A stretch of 40,673 nucleotides of DNA from an uncultured Paracoccaceae bacterium (GTDB lineage Bacteria > Pseudomonadota > Alphaproteobacteria > Rhodobacterales > Rhodobacteraceae), in NCBI GenBank assembly GCA_947503925.1, contig CANNFQ010000020.1, forward strand, positions 1 to 40,673, written 5' to 3'. Below, piece by piece: positions 21,789 through 30,116 of this stretch. The stretch's first letter is position 1. Each line of letters starts with the position of its first letter. The notes under the pieces were generated by a model. The model searched no databases and was not told where the DNA came from. It saw nothing but the letters and a program-made list of their open reading frames with translations. Made by a program: the position numbers and the translations under genes.

Positions 21789-22433
21789 TTAACCGCGGGC
21801 CGCTTCGATGAAACGGGCGATCATTCCAGCATCCTTCATCCCCGGTTCTGTCTCGACACCCGACGCGGTATCAACCTGCCTTGCCCCAGTGCGCGTGATT
21901 GCGTCCTTCACATTCGCTGCCGTCAATCCGCCTGCCAGCATCCATGGCAGGGGCCAGCGACGTCCGGCCAGCAGGTCCCAGTCGAACGCAACACCGTTGC
22001 CACCAGGCAGATCGGCACCTTTGGGTGGTTTGGCATCCACTAGGATCTGATCGGCCGCATTCATGTAGTGATCAATCCTGGTCAGATCTTCCGGACCCGC
22101 CACGCCCACAACCTTCATGACGGGTAGACCAAATCGCGCCTTGATCGCAGACACACGTTCCGGACTTTCCGTACCGTGCAACTGCAACATGTCCAACGGC
22201 ACATCTGCCATGATCGCATCCAGCATTGCATCCTCGGCATTCACCACAAGGCCAATCTTGGCCAGACCTGCTGGCGCGTCAATCGCCAGCGCTGCCGCCT
22301 CAGCGATGGTCACCGACCGTGGTGATTTGGAGAAAAAGTTCAGACCGATATAGGCAGCCCCAGCATCCGCCGCAGCCTTGATCGTAGCTGCTTCACGCAG
22401 CCCGCAAATCTTGACCCGAATGTCTGTGTTCAT
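21789..22433 (-). CDS. trpF: Phosphoribosylanthranilate isomerase
   Basis: A 214-residue TIM-barrel enzyme of tryptophan synthesis, converting N-(5-phosphoribosyl)anthranilate to CdRP by Amadori rearrangement. The catalytic Cys10 (VKICGLRE) and Asp132 (ILVDAKPPKG) are present, with the phosphate-binding ends MLAGGLTAANV and VDTASGVE. Full length. It overlaps lapA by one base (TGATG-type junction), following ihfB-lapA. In relatives trpB usually follows; here the IS66 remnant does. Confidence 0.95.
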   Translation of the reverse strand: MNTDIRVKICGLREAATIKAAADAGAAYIGLNFFSKSPRSVTIAEAAALAIDAPAGLAKIGLVVNAEDAMLDAIMADVPLDMLQLHGTESPERVSAIKARFGLPVMKVVGVAGPEDLTRIDHYMNAADQILVDAKPPKGADLPGGNGVAFDWDLLAGRRWPLPWMLAGGLTAANVKDAITRTGARQVDTASGVETEPGMKDAGMIARFIEAARG

Positions 22434-22789
22434 CAGCTGGCTTTTTCAAGCAACGCCAGCACATCATCATCGCTTTTTGCACCAGCAGCAGCCCCGCGAA
22501 GCTGATCAACCTCGCGGCGCAAGGCATCGACCTGGCGCGATTTGCTGCGTGCTTCGGCACGGATGCGATGCTCGCGCACCCATTCCCAGAGAAAACCAAT
22601 CAAAAGTCCCGCACCGACGCCAAGGAAGATGACAACAAAGAGTGGCAAAGAGATGTCGGGCGAAACACCCAGAAGGTCAGCCATCTGCGTTGGCATGGCG
22701 CGCACTGTCACCATGTCGCGGTTGGCAAGCCCAACAAGGATCAGACACAGACCAACGATGGCCCAAAAAGCGTAGCGAATAGTTTTCAT
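22433..22789 (-). CDS. LapA-domain (DUF1049) membrane protein
   Basis: A 118-residue protein with two membrane helices (about residues 5-24 and 48-72, PLFVVIFLGVGAGLLIGFLWEWV), then a cytoplasmic coiled coil (SRQVDALRREVDQLRG). The NRDMVTVRAMP segment between the helices is the LapA signature. Enteric LapA/LapB regulate lipopolysaccharide synthesis through LpxC turnover; whether that holds here is unknown. It lies 9 bp downstream of ihfB and overlaps trpF. Confidence 0.88.
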   Translation of the reverse strand: MKTIRYAFWAIVGLCLILVGLANRDMVTVRAMPTQMADLLGVSPDISLPLFVVIFLGVGAGLLIGFLWEWVREHRIRAEARSKSRQVDALRREVDQLRGAAAGAKSDDDVLALLEKAS

Positions 22790-22798
22790 GGCACCCTC

Positions 22799-23080
22799 TT
22801 AATTGCCGTTCAAACGGTCCCGCAACAGCTTTCCGGTTTTGAAGAACGGCACATGTTTCTCTTCGACTTCAACCGACTCGCCCGTCCTTGGGTTCCGACC
22901 AATCCGCTGATCCCGTTTCTTGACCGAAAACGCCCCAAAGCCGCGGAGTTCTACCCGGTCGCCGCGGGACATCGCGCCCGTGATCTCTTCGAAAACTGTG
23001 TTGACGATCTTTTCCACGTCGCGCTGATAAAGATGCGGGTTTTCATCGGCGAGTTTCTGGATCAGTTCCGAACGGATCAT
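22799..23080 (-). CDS. ihfB: Integration host factor, beta subunit
   Basis: A 93-residue HU/IHF-family DNA-bending protein: [17 protein letters not shown], then [31 protein letters not shown] with the intercalating beta-arm RNPRTG, ending in [11 protein letters not shown]. The residues match IHF-beta rather than HU. First gene of the ihfB-lapA-trpF unit. In relatives it directly follows rpsA; here about 5.4 kb separates them. Confidence 0.95.
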   Translation of the reverse strand: MIRSELIQKLADENPHLYQRDVEKIVNTVFEEITGAMSRGDRVELRGFGAFSVKKRDQRIGRNPRTGESVEVEEKHVPFFKTGKLLRDRLNGN

Positions 23081-23583
23081 GGCGGCGGCCTCCCAAGCAG
23101 CGGTCTTGTGAATGTGGCGAGTTGTTCGCGAATATGGCTTGGACTATAGGCACTTTCGCCCTGCCGCGAAATAGCGCCAGGTTACTGATTTGTCACAAAA
23201 TTGGGCCATTTCCCAAACTATCCGCGCCGAATGCACCCCGCCTCGTGCCGGGTCGTCCTGTTTGGCCGGATCGGCCGGGTAAATGATCCGCTAACGATTC
23301 GCAGCGGCCACTAGGCACCTATTCGCACAGCCCTTCCCATCATGATCGACAGCCTGCGGTGGCGGAGTAAGGACATCCTGACTTCCTGCAAGGCCCAAAA
23401 ATAAGGTAATCTGGCGGTATTCGAGACCACAATTAACACTACCGCAGCCGCCGGCATCACTCTTATTTCGACCTGATTGCCAAAGCGGTCACACCACACG
23501 ACCGGACCCATGGATTATTCCTTGCGGAGTCCGCAAAACACATTTCGACGCAAATCATTTCTTCCAGATTCTGGAGACATATT
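23081..23583. other. Divergent promoter region between ihfB and DoxX-like gene
   Basis: 503 bp with no supported gene. It must hold the ihfB promoter and that of the DoxX-like operon. The one clear element is the 15 bp dyad at 23522-23536. I see no EcfG site and no RNA gene. Confidence 0.45.
23522..23536. promoter_or_regulatory. 15 bp dyad upstream of DoxX-like operon
   Basis: TTGCGGAGTCCGCAA: perfect 7 bp arms around one base, 48 bp before the start of the DoxX-like gene. A plausible dimeric repressor site; the regulator is unknown. Confidence 0.4.
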
Positions 23584-24642
23584 ATGTTTTTTCAAACGAC
23601 CTATAAGACCGGCCTGACGGCCCTGCCGATGACGATTGCAGCCAGCCTGACCCCTCAGGTTGCCACAGCCCATGAGGCCTGGTTGCTCACACCTGATGAG
23701 ATCACTGCACTAGCCACCGCACCAATGCCCGCAATCTTTACCAGTTCGCTGATCCTTGGGCTGGCCGCTGGGATCGGCTGCGCTGGCACCGTGGCCGCCC
23801 TTCATTTTGAGGAATTCCTGCGTCCCTATGAAAAGCGGGTTGCGCCAGCACTGAAAAACATGGGGTCACAGATCGGGCCCGCTGTGATGCGCATCGCACT
23901 CGCCGCGATGCTGGGACTTGCCGGGCTTGGTGGTCTGCCCCGCCATGGCACCGCACTATGGGTAGAGCCGACATTGCTTGTTCCCGACATGCAACTTTCG
24001 CTGGTTCCGGGCTGGGAATGGGTGGCCGCCTGCCAATTGGTGATGGCGGTCCTCTTGCTGGTCGGGCTCATGACACGGATCACTGGTTTAGGGCTGATCG
24101 GCCTGTCAATCTTGGGGTTGCCAATATTTGGCGCGCCATTTCTGGCCTATGCCCCGCATTTCATCGCACCCGGCCTGATCATCGCATTGATCGGTGGCGG
24201 CACGTTTTCACTTGATCGCCTGCTTAGCCTGCACCGTCAGGCGACAATTCTGGATCCACAAATCATCTGGCGCTTGGCGCAGATTCTCGTTGGCGCGGGC
24301 TTTGTCTATCTAGCGGTGATGTACAAACTGACCCAGCCGACCTTGCTGATCGCGATCCTGCAACATGGCGACATGCCAACATTCGGACTGTCATTCGCAC
24401 TGATCGCACTGATCATGACGGGGGTTGAGATCATCTGCGGTATCCTGCTGATGACCGGACGGCTGATCCGGCCTGTATCACTGGTGATCATCGGGGCAAT
24501 TTCGTTTTTGGCCCTGACATTGGGGGAAACACCACTGTTTCACACCAACCTTTACGGTTGCATGATCCTGTTCGCCCTGATGGGGCGGACATGGTCTGTA
24601 ACAAATGAAGGGCCGTCATCTTATGAAAGGGCATTGGCATGA
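23584..24642 (+). CDS. DoxX-like polytopic membrane protein
   Basis: A 352-residue protein. An N-terminal signal-like helix ends near VATAHEAW, then about eight membrane helices follow in two DoxX-like sets (AVMRIALAAMLGLAGLGGL ... QLVMAVLLLVGLMTRITGLGLIGLSILG; then WRLAQILVGAGFVYLAVMYK ... EIICGILLMTGRLIRP). The VGLMTRITG / LMTGRLIRP repeats look like an internal duplication of the DoxX core. The start has GGAGA 8 bp upstream. It overlaps the next gene by 4 bp. DoxX proteins are linked to redox or membrane-associated oxidoreductases, but the role here is unknown. Confidence 0.7.
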   Translation: MFFQTTYKTGLTALPMTIAASLTPQVATAHEAWLLTPDEITALATAPMPAIFTSSLILGLAAGIGCAGTVAALHFEEFLRPYEKRVAPALKNMGSQIGPAVMRIALAAMLGLAGLGGLPRHGTALWVEPTLLVPDMQLSLVPGWEWVAACQLVMAVLLLVGLMTRITGLGLIGLSILGLPIFGAPFLAYAPHFIAPGLIIALIGGGTFSLDRLLSLHRQATILDPQIIWRLAQILVGAGFVYLAVMYKLTQPTLLIAILQHGDMPTFGLSFALIALIMTGVEIICGILLMTGRLIRPVSLVIIGAISFLALTLGETPLFHTNLYGCMILFALMGRTWSVTNEGPSSYERALA

Positions 24643-25094
24643 AGTGGTTGAACCTGTCGCAGATCGGCCCGATCGCAATGGTGGCTGGTCTTCTGGGCAG
24701 CCTTGCGGTTGGCGCGCCGTCCTACAATGCACAGAACACAATACCGCGTTCAGTGTTTCTGACATTGCCGACCGATCTGCCGGAGCCAAAGATCGAAATG
24801 ACGGCATCGCAGGGCCCGTCTGGCGCATGGCAACTGCGGCTTGATGTATCGGATTTCCAGTTCACCACGCTTTGCGTCAATAGCGCCCAGCCGGTACCCA
24901 TCGGTCACGCCCATATCATCCGTGACGGGGTCAAGATCGCCAGCGCCTACTACCCGATTATTGACCTGGGGCATCTTGTACCTGGCAGGCATCGCATTTC
25001 CGCCGTGCTACGAGGACAGGATCACCGGGCAATGGTCGGGGCAGACGGATTGCTGCAAATGGACATCATCATCTGGGTGCCCAAACAGGCCTGA
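24639..25094 (+). CDS. Membrane-anchored or exported protein, unknown function
   Basis: A 151-residue protein: a hydrophobic N-terminal segment (about residues 10-26, GPIAMVAGLLGSLAVGA) and a beta-rich domain with DFQFTTLCVNSAQPVPIGHAH and LRGQDHRAMVGADGLLQMD. The histidines in GHAH and DHRA could bind a metal, but that is speculation. I do not assign a family. It is translationally coupled (ATGA) to the DoxX-like gene, so the two probably form one functional unit at the membrane. Confidence 0.7.
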   Translation: MKWLNLSQIGPIAMVAGLLGSLAVGAPSYNAQNTIPRSVFLTLPTDLPEPKIEMTASQGPSGAWQLRLDVSDFQFTTLCVNSAQPVPIGHAHIIRDGVKIASAYYPIIDLGHLVPGRHRISAVLRGQDHRAMVGADGLLQMDIIIWVPKQA

Positions 25095-25526
25095 TATTGC
25101 GACAGCGCGTCGCGTCGCACGGCGCAGGCCAGCAAAAGAGACACGCGCGCCACCTCGGACAATCCCCTGCCGGGAGGCGCGAAAACATTATTCGTTAGGG
25201 TTTATAAGAAAAATTGTTCACTCGCATGACCCATTTATTACAGCCACACCTCACTTTCAGTCACATGGGTTTGACAAGGTGAAACAACACGGGTGCATCA
25301 TATTTCATATTGTGCTTTATTATTACCAAGAATGGCAACACCGTGTATTTCTGAAAATACATTTCATATTATTAACCAATTTCTTATTTTTGTTTATTTC
25401 CTCATCTTCATGCGGTGATAATTTAGCGCGAATCCATGACATCCAATTGAATTTACCGATAGTTGCTCCTCGTGCTTCATGAACTAAGCAGCCAATAACT
25501 GGCCGCCAATAGAAATGGAGATCACA
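25095..25526. other. AT-rich intergenic region
   Basis: About 430 bp without a gene. Positions 25190-25420 are markedly more AT-rich than the neighbours and contain a small dyad (GTATTT CTGA AAATAC, 25345-25360). It probably contains the promoter of the downstream exported protein. The composition hints at foreign origin. Confidence 0.45.
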
Positions 25527-25871
25527 ATGAAGAAACTCGTTATCGCTACTGTGCTTGCAATCGCAACAGCGGGCGCTGCCCAGGCACAAGATATGTTTGC
25601 GTTCATGGCACAAAGCCAGGACACAAATGACATCATCGTCATCAACCCGCTGAACGCGTCTGAGGACGGGTTTGTCGCGATTTATGACCACCATGCTGGT
25701 CAGGTTGGTGAATTACTGGGCGTTGCCCGGATCACAAAGGGCGCAAACGCACAGACGCGGGTGCAACTGGGTACAACTGTACGCAACGATGTCATCGCTT
25801 ATCTGTTTGCCGGTGATGAATTTACCGATCCAGCCAAAGCGTTGGACAGCGTCGAAATCGAAGTCGAATAA
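25527..25871 (+). CDS. Exported DUF7282-like protein
   Basis: A 114-residue periplasmic protein with a signal peptide (MKKLVIATVLAIATAGAAQAQ). A single beta-sandwich-like domain has IIVINPLNASEDGFVAIYDHHAGQVGELLGVARITKG and ends in ALDSVEIEVE. This pattern occurs in small secreted proteins of marine bacteria and archaea (DUF7282-like); the function is unknown. ATG at 25527 is preferred, with GGAG 9 bp upstream; four extra residues from 25515 are possible. A terminator follows at 25897. Confidence 0.75.
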   Translation: MKKLVIATVLAIATAGAAQAQDMFAFMAQSQDTNDIIVINPLNASEDGFVAIYDHHAGQVGELLGVARITKGANAQTRVQLGTTVRNDVIAYLFAGDEFTDPAKALDSVEIEVE

Positions 25872-25885
25872 GATACTACCAGTTC

Positions 25886-25922
25886 AAAAAAAGAATGGTG
25901 CCGCTTTGATGCGGCACCTTTT
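25886..25922. terminator. Bidirectional Rho-independent terminator
   Basis: GGTGCCGC and GCGGCACC form an 8 bp stem with a 6-base loop. TTTT follows on the plus strand, and an A-rich run before it gives a T-run on the minus strand. It serves the exported protein gene and the convergent msrB-like gene. Confidence 0.88.
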
Positions 25923-25950
25923 CATTTCTATTGTCATTCATTGAATTAAT

Positions 25951-26469
25951 TCAGGTTGTCATTTCTAAAAAATTCAATGACGTTCCATTGATGCAATGCA
26001 GTAGCTTTCCATCAACAAGAAGGATATGCCCCATATGGCTCGCACATCGGCGGCAATGTACTTCGATAAAAATATCGAATGGGCCGGGGTCGTCCATCAT
26101 TTCTGCCCGCGTATCTTGTGACATTAATTGCGCATTCGGTTCGCTGGCCGTAAAGAATAACCACCCTTTCGAGAGGATGACCTTTGTGCGGGATGTGTAT
26201 TGCAGTAAATCGCAGCCCTTGCAGGAATAGGTTCCTTCATGCGCCTCATGCCAAAGGGGGCTTGTTTTCTGTGGCTCTGTCTTGCCTTCGCGCAAGACGC
26301 CGTAATCATCACCCAGCAGTTCCCGCCATTCGGCTTCGGGGCGGGTGATTTCATAATCAAAGGGATCTCGGCCTGCCGGAACGGCAGCGCGACTTGTCGT
26401 GCCCAATGCCCCAAAGCCTGCAAGAAGTGCAGTGCTTTGCAACATGGATCGTCTGTTCATCTGGGTCAT
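25951..26469 (-). CDS. Tat-exported peptide-methionine (R)-S-oxide reductase (MsrB type)
   Basis: A 172-residue protein repairing methionine-R-sulfoxide. It has a twin-arginine-type signal (NRRSMLQSTALLAGFGALG) and a SelR domain with zinc cysteines Cys83/Cys86 (YSCKGC) and Cys139/Cys142 (HCRRCASHMGH). The catalytic Cys159 lies in HCINGTSLNF. The usual GWPSF motif is altered to GWLFF. Being exported, it would act on periplasmic proteins. It is convergent with the DUF7282-like gene. Confidence in the fold is high; activity is likely since all metal and catalytic cysteines are kept. Confidence 0.88.
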   Translation of the reverse strand: MTQMNRRSMLQSTALLAGFGALGTTSRAAVPAGRDPFDYEITRPEAEWRELLGDDYGVLREGKTEPQKTSPLWHEAHEGTYSCKGCDLLQYTSRTKVILSKGWLFFTASEPNAQLMSQDTRAEMMDDPGPFDIFIEVHCRRCASHMGHILLVDGKLLHCINGTSLNFLEMTT

Positions 26470-26623
26470 TGTCTTCGTATCCTATCGGTTCGTGACATGG
26501 GGTCAGCGCCCCCTTGCTTACGTGCCTTGACGCATAGGATAAGTTTACAAATCCTGGATCACGGATAACCCCACGTTAGCGTGTGTCACTCGCAAGTGAT
26601 CCAAGTGTGATGGACAAATCCCG

Positions 26624-28288
26624 TCACCGACACCCCAATCCCCAGTCCCCGCCACAGTTCCCCTTGAGACTCTCAATCTGTGCCTCTGACCAACCTTCCG
26701 GTTTCGTCACTGCGACCCAGGCATCGATGTAATCAGCTGCCGCGTAGTTGTGCCCGTACCCCTTCGGGACAGAGGTGGCGATGGCCATGTCCAGCGCCAA
26801 TTGCAGCTGCGTCACGAACGGCGTGAATGTCAGATCGGGCCACACATCCGGTGCTGCCGGTTCGCGCATCCATTGTGGCGCGACAAAAGCCGACCCCGTC
26901 TCGAAAAACACAATTGGATCGGACGCATATTGCAAGAATACCAGCCGCATATCGCCCCACGGGGCAGCTGCGTCATCGAGCCCCCCGAATTGGCTGGCGT
27001 AACGGACAAGGTTACCATCACCGATGATCGGCTGGACATAGGGACTGCCCGGTTCGCGATTGTCATTGATCTGTTGCCAGAGCTGCGATGGAAAAGGCGG
27101 CCCAGCCCAGAGCGCACCATTGATCGGGTCGTTGAGGATCTGCAGAATGTTAAACGCACTCATCGATGACCACGCGCCAAGACTGAGCCCATGAATATAA
27201 AGCGCCGGTCGCGCATCGTCGGGCAGCGTTTTCCAGTAATTATAGACGGTCCGCACCGTTGCCTGCGCCTGATCAAGGCCTGATGTCGTTTCAAAAACCA
27301 GCGCAACGGGGCTTTGCAGGTGGGAATACTGGACAGCCACGGTCGCGATATCGCCATCATGCAGATACTCCACCGGATCATGGCTGCCGGGGTCAAGCCA
27401 CCCCGTGCCGGTCGGACTGGCCATAATCAAAACGCTTCGTTCAAACGCCCTGAGCCTTATCAACTCATCCAATGCGATCCGTGCGCGCGTCTGAGGATCA
27501 GGGTCTTGCGCCCTACCGACATAGACCCGAATGGGATTCTGGGCAGGACGCCCTGTCAATTCCGAAATCGCCTGTGCATCCGGACCAAGGCGCACGAAAT
27601 CACGCCCGGGCTTTCCCATACTGGCCCAGTCGATGCCACTACCGGTCGACCCGACCCGCCAATCCTTTGTCGGGGTATCTGCCTCGGGTTCTGTCAGGTT
27701 CTGCGCCGTTTGAAATATCGCATCCACCGCACTGAAGGCCGGATCGACAATCCCGCGATTGGTGATCGTGAAAATCGCGATGATAACGGCAATCAACGCC
27801 ATGACATTGGCCGTCTGGGCCGGCATCAGCCGGTAAAGCGCAAAGCGCGCAAGATTGAACAGGCGCTGTACCGCCATCCCGATCACAACCGTTACGGCAA
27901 AGACAACCATCGCCAGCGCGACGACACCAAAGGTGTGCGCCTCTTCCGTCGGTAGCATTTGCAGCAAGGCGCGTATTTGGTTCTGCCATGTGCTGTTCAA
28001 AACCAAGGTCCGGATCAGCAATATGGCGACGGCGATACCAACGACCATTTGCAGCCGCACCGCCCAGCGCCCGTAAAGCCGCGGCAGCGCCAACCAGCCC
28101 CATATCGCGCGGGCCAGCTGCCCGATGGCGAAACCGATCCCCATGACCAACCCACCCAGAATGCCCTGCATCCCCCATGGCCGTGGGATAAGCGATGGGG
28201 TCAATGACGCCGCAAAGAACGACAACGCGAGGATCACTGGCATCAGCGGAAGACCCATAATTCGGGGCGGTTGCGTTTGATCCATCAT
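26624..28288 (-). CDS. Membrane alpha/beta hydrolase (Abhydrolase_9 / DUF2319 type)
   Basis: A 554-residue protein. About five N-terminal membrane helices occupy residues 14-190 (LPLMPVILALSFFAASLTPS is the family's opening). A soluble alpha/beta hydrolase domain follows from about residue 230, with nucleophile elbow GLSLG (Ser369), RVYVGRAQ, and a C-terminal KGYGHNY that may supply the catalytic His. The family is annotated as membrane-bound hydrolases of unknown substrate. It ends with a Cys pair (GNCGGDWGLGCR). It lies between the msrB-like gene and rpsA on the same strand, but the rpsA terminator precedes it. Confidence 0.85.
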   Translation of the reverse strand: MMDQTQPPRIMGLPLMPVILALSFFAASLTPSLIPRPWGMQGILGGLVMGIGFAIGQLARAIWGWLALPRLYGRWAVRLQMVVGIAVAILLIRTLVLNSTWQNQIRALLQMLPTEEAHTFGVVALAMVVFAVTVVIGMAVQRLFNLARFALYRLMPAQTANVMALIAVIIAIFTITNRGIVDPAFSAVDAIFQTAQNLTEPEADTPTKDWRVGSTGSGIDWASMGKPGRDFVRLGPDAQAISELTGRPAQNPIRVYVGRAQDPDPQTRARIALDELIRLRAFERSVLIMASPTGTGWLDPGSHDPVEYLHDGDIATVAVQYSHLQSPVALVFETTSGLDQAQATVRTVYNYWKTLPDDARPALYIHGLSLGAWSSMSAFNILQILNDPINGALWAGPPFPSQLWQQINDNREPGSPYVQPIIGDGNLVRYASQFGGLDDAAAPWGDMRLVFLQYASDPIVFFETGSAFVAPQWMREPAAPDVWPDLTFTPFVTQLQLALDMAIATSVPKGYGHNYAAADYIDAWVAVTKPEGWSEAQIESLKGNCGGDWGLGCR

Positions 28289-28380
28289 CGGCGTCCTTTA
28301 TAGGGGCGCATCGTCTGTGCGCTGTTCCCGGCCGCGGCGCAGCGCGGCCGGGTCTGATCCTGATCCTAAACTTATCTGCA

Positions 28381-28417
28381 AAAACGAAAAACCCCGCCGC
28401 AGTTTCCTGCGCCGGGG
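28381..28417 (-). terminator. Rho-independent terminator after rpsA
   Basis: On the minus strand CCCCGGCGCAG pairs with CTGCGGCGGGG around a GAAA tetraloop and is followed by TTTTTCGTTTT. It lies 26 bp after the rpsA stop. Confidence 0.95.
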
Positions 28418-28442
28418 CCAATTCTCAAACCGTCAGGTTGAC

Positions 28443-30116
28443 TTATTCGTCGCCCTTCAGCGCCGCACCAAGGATATCACCCAAGGATGCGCCGGAATCG
28501 GACGAACCGTACTGCTCAACGGCTTCCTTCTCTTCGGCAATCTCGCGTGCCTTGATCGACAGGCCCAGCTTGCGGGTCTTGCTGTCGATATTGGTCACAC
28601 GCACGTCGACCTTGTCGCCAACGCCGAAACGCTCGGGGCGCTGTTCGGCACGGTCACGGGACAGGTCGGAACGACGGATGAAGGATTTCGCACCTTCATA
28701 GTCGACTTCGATGCCACCATCTTCGATCTTGGTCACTTCAACAGTGATGATCGAACCGCGCTTCACGCCGCCAACAGCTTCGGCAAACGGATCACCGTCA
28801 AGGGCTTTGATGGAAAGCGAAATACGCTCTTTCTCAACATCCACCTCAGCGACCTTGGCCTGGACCACGTCACCTTTGCGGAAATCACCGATGACGTCTT
28901 CGCCGCGGCCTTCCCATGTCAGGTCAGACAGGTGAACCATGCCGTCGATGTCGCCTTCAAGGCCAATGAACAGGCCAAATTCGGTGATGTTCTTGACTTC
29001 GCCTTCAACCTCAGTGCCCTCAGGGAACTGCTCTGCAAAGACTTCCCATGGGTTACGCTGTGTCTGCTTGAGGCCCAGTGAAACCCGACGTTTGGCTGAG
29101 TCGATTTCCAGCACCATGACTTCGACTTCCTGAGAGGTCGAAACGATCTTGCCGGGGTGTACGTTCTTCTTGGTCCAGGACATTTCGGACACGTGCACCA
29201 GGCCTTCAACACCGGCTTCCAGCTCAACAAATGCGCCGTAATCGGTGATGTTGGTCACACGACCCTGATGGACAGAACCCAAGCTGAACTTGGCTTCAAC
29301 GGCATCCCATGGATCGTCCTGCAGTTGCTTCATGCCAAGGCTGATACGGTGGGTTTCCTTGTTGATCTTGATGACCTGCACCTTGATCGTTTCACCGATG
29401 GTCAGGATCTCGGAGGGGTGGTTGACCCGGCGCCATGCCATGTCAGTGACGTGCAACAGCCCGTCAACACCGCCAAGGTCCACAAACGCACCGTATTCAG
29501 TGATGTTTTTCACAACGCCATCAACGGTTTGGCCTTCGGTCAGGTTGCCGATGACTTCGGCGCGCTGTTCGGCGCGAGACTCTTCGAGGATCGCGCGGCG
29601 GGACACAACGATGTTGCCACGGCGACGGTCCATTTTCAGGATCTGGAATGGCTGCTTGAGACCCATCAACGGGCCAGCATCGCGCACCGGGCGGACATCA
29701 ACCTGAGAGCCGGGCAGGAACGCAACAGCGCCGCCAAGATCAACAGTGAACCCACCTTTGACGCGGCCAAAGATCGCGCCATCGACACGCTCTTCGTCAG
29801 CATAGGCTTTTTCCAGACGATCCCAGGCTTCTTCGCGACGGGCCATTTCACGTGAAATGACGGCTTCGCCACGGGCGTTTTCAACCTGACGCAGGAACAC
29901 TTCAACAGTGTCACCAACGGCGATTTCGGCCTCTTCACCGGGATTTGCGAATTCTTTAATATCAACGCGGCCTTCCATCTTGTAGCCGACATCGATGATG
30001 GCTTGGCCCGCTTCGATTGCGATGACTTTGCCTTTGACAACAGACCCTTCGGCCGGCGTGTCCATTTCGAAGCTTTCGTTCAAGAGTGCTTCAAACTCTT
30101 CCATTGTGTTAGCCAT
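28443..30116 (-). CDS. rpsA: 30S ribosomal protein S1
   Basis: A 557-residue protein with six S1 OB-fold repeats that binds mRNA leaders on the 30S subunit. Repeat motifs such as VKNITEYGAFVDLGGVDGLLHVTDMAW, VTNITDYGAFVELEAGVEGLVH and VKNITEFGLFIGLEGDIDGMVH are unmistakable. The C-terminus AREIAEEKEAVEQYGSSDSGASLGDILGAAL is typical of alphaproteobacteria. The start at 30116 (MANTMEEFE) matches the family; the 30-residue upstream extension is leader. The normal neighbours cmk (upstream) and ihfB (downstream) are not adjacent. Confidence 0.97.
   Translation of the reverse strand: MANTMEEFEALLNESFEMDTPAEGSVVKGKVIAIEAGQAIIDVGYKMEGRVDIKEFANPGEEAEIAVGDTVEVFLRQVENARGEAVISREMARREEAWDRLEKAYADEERVDGAIFGRVKGGFTVDLGGAVAFLPGSQVDVRPVRDAGPLMGLKQPFQILKMDRRRGNIVVSRRAILEESRAEQRAEVIGNLTEGQTVDGVVKNITEYGAFVDLGGVDGLLHVTDMAWRRVNHPSEILTIGETIKVQVIKINKETHRISLGMKQLQDDPWDAVEAKFSLGSVHQGRVTNITDYGAFVELEAGVEGLVHVSEMSWTKKNVHPGKIVSTSQEVEVMVLEIDSAKRRVSLGLKQTQRNPWEVFAEQFPEGTEVEGEVKNITEFGLFIGLEGDIDGMVHLSDLTWEGRGEDVIGDFRKGDVVQAKVAEVDVEKERISLSIKALDGDPFAEAVGGVKRGSIITVEVTKIEDGGIEVDYEGAKSFIRRSDLSRDRAEQRPERFGVGDKVDVRVTNIDSKTRKLGLSIKAREIAEEKEAVEQYGSSDSGASLGDILGAALKGDE

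Noticed and set aside
27639..28421. 260-codon frame overlapping the membrane hydrolase start on the same strand
   Set aside because: Out-of-frame product; the membrane hydrolase frame has coherent helices and domain motifs.
29157..29855. Long open frame (232 codons) opposite rpsA, and similar ones at 28317-29081
   Set aside because: Antisense shadows of the strongly codon-biased rpsA gene; no family resemblance and no ribosome-binding site.
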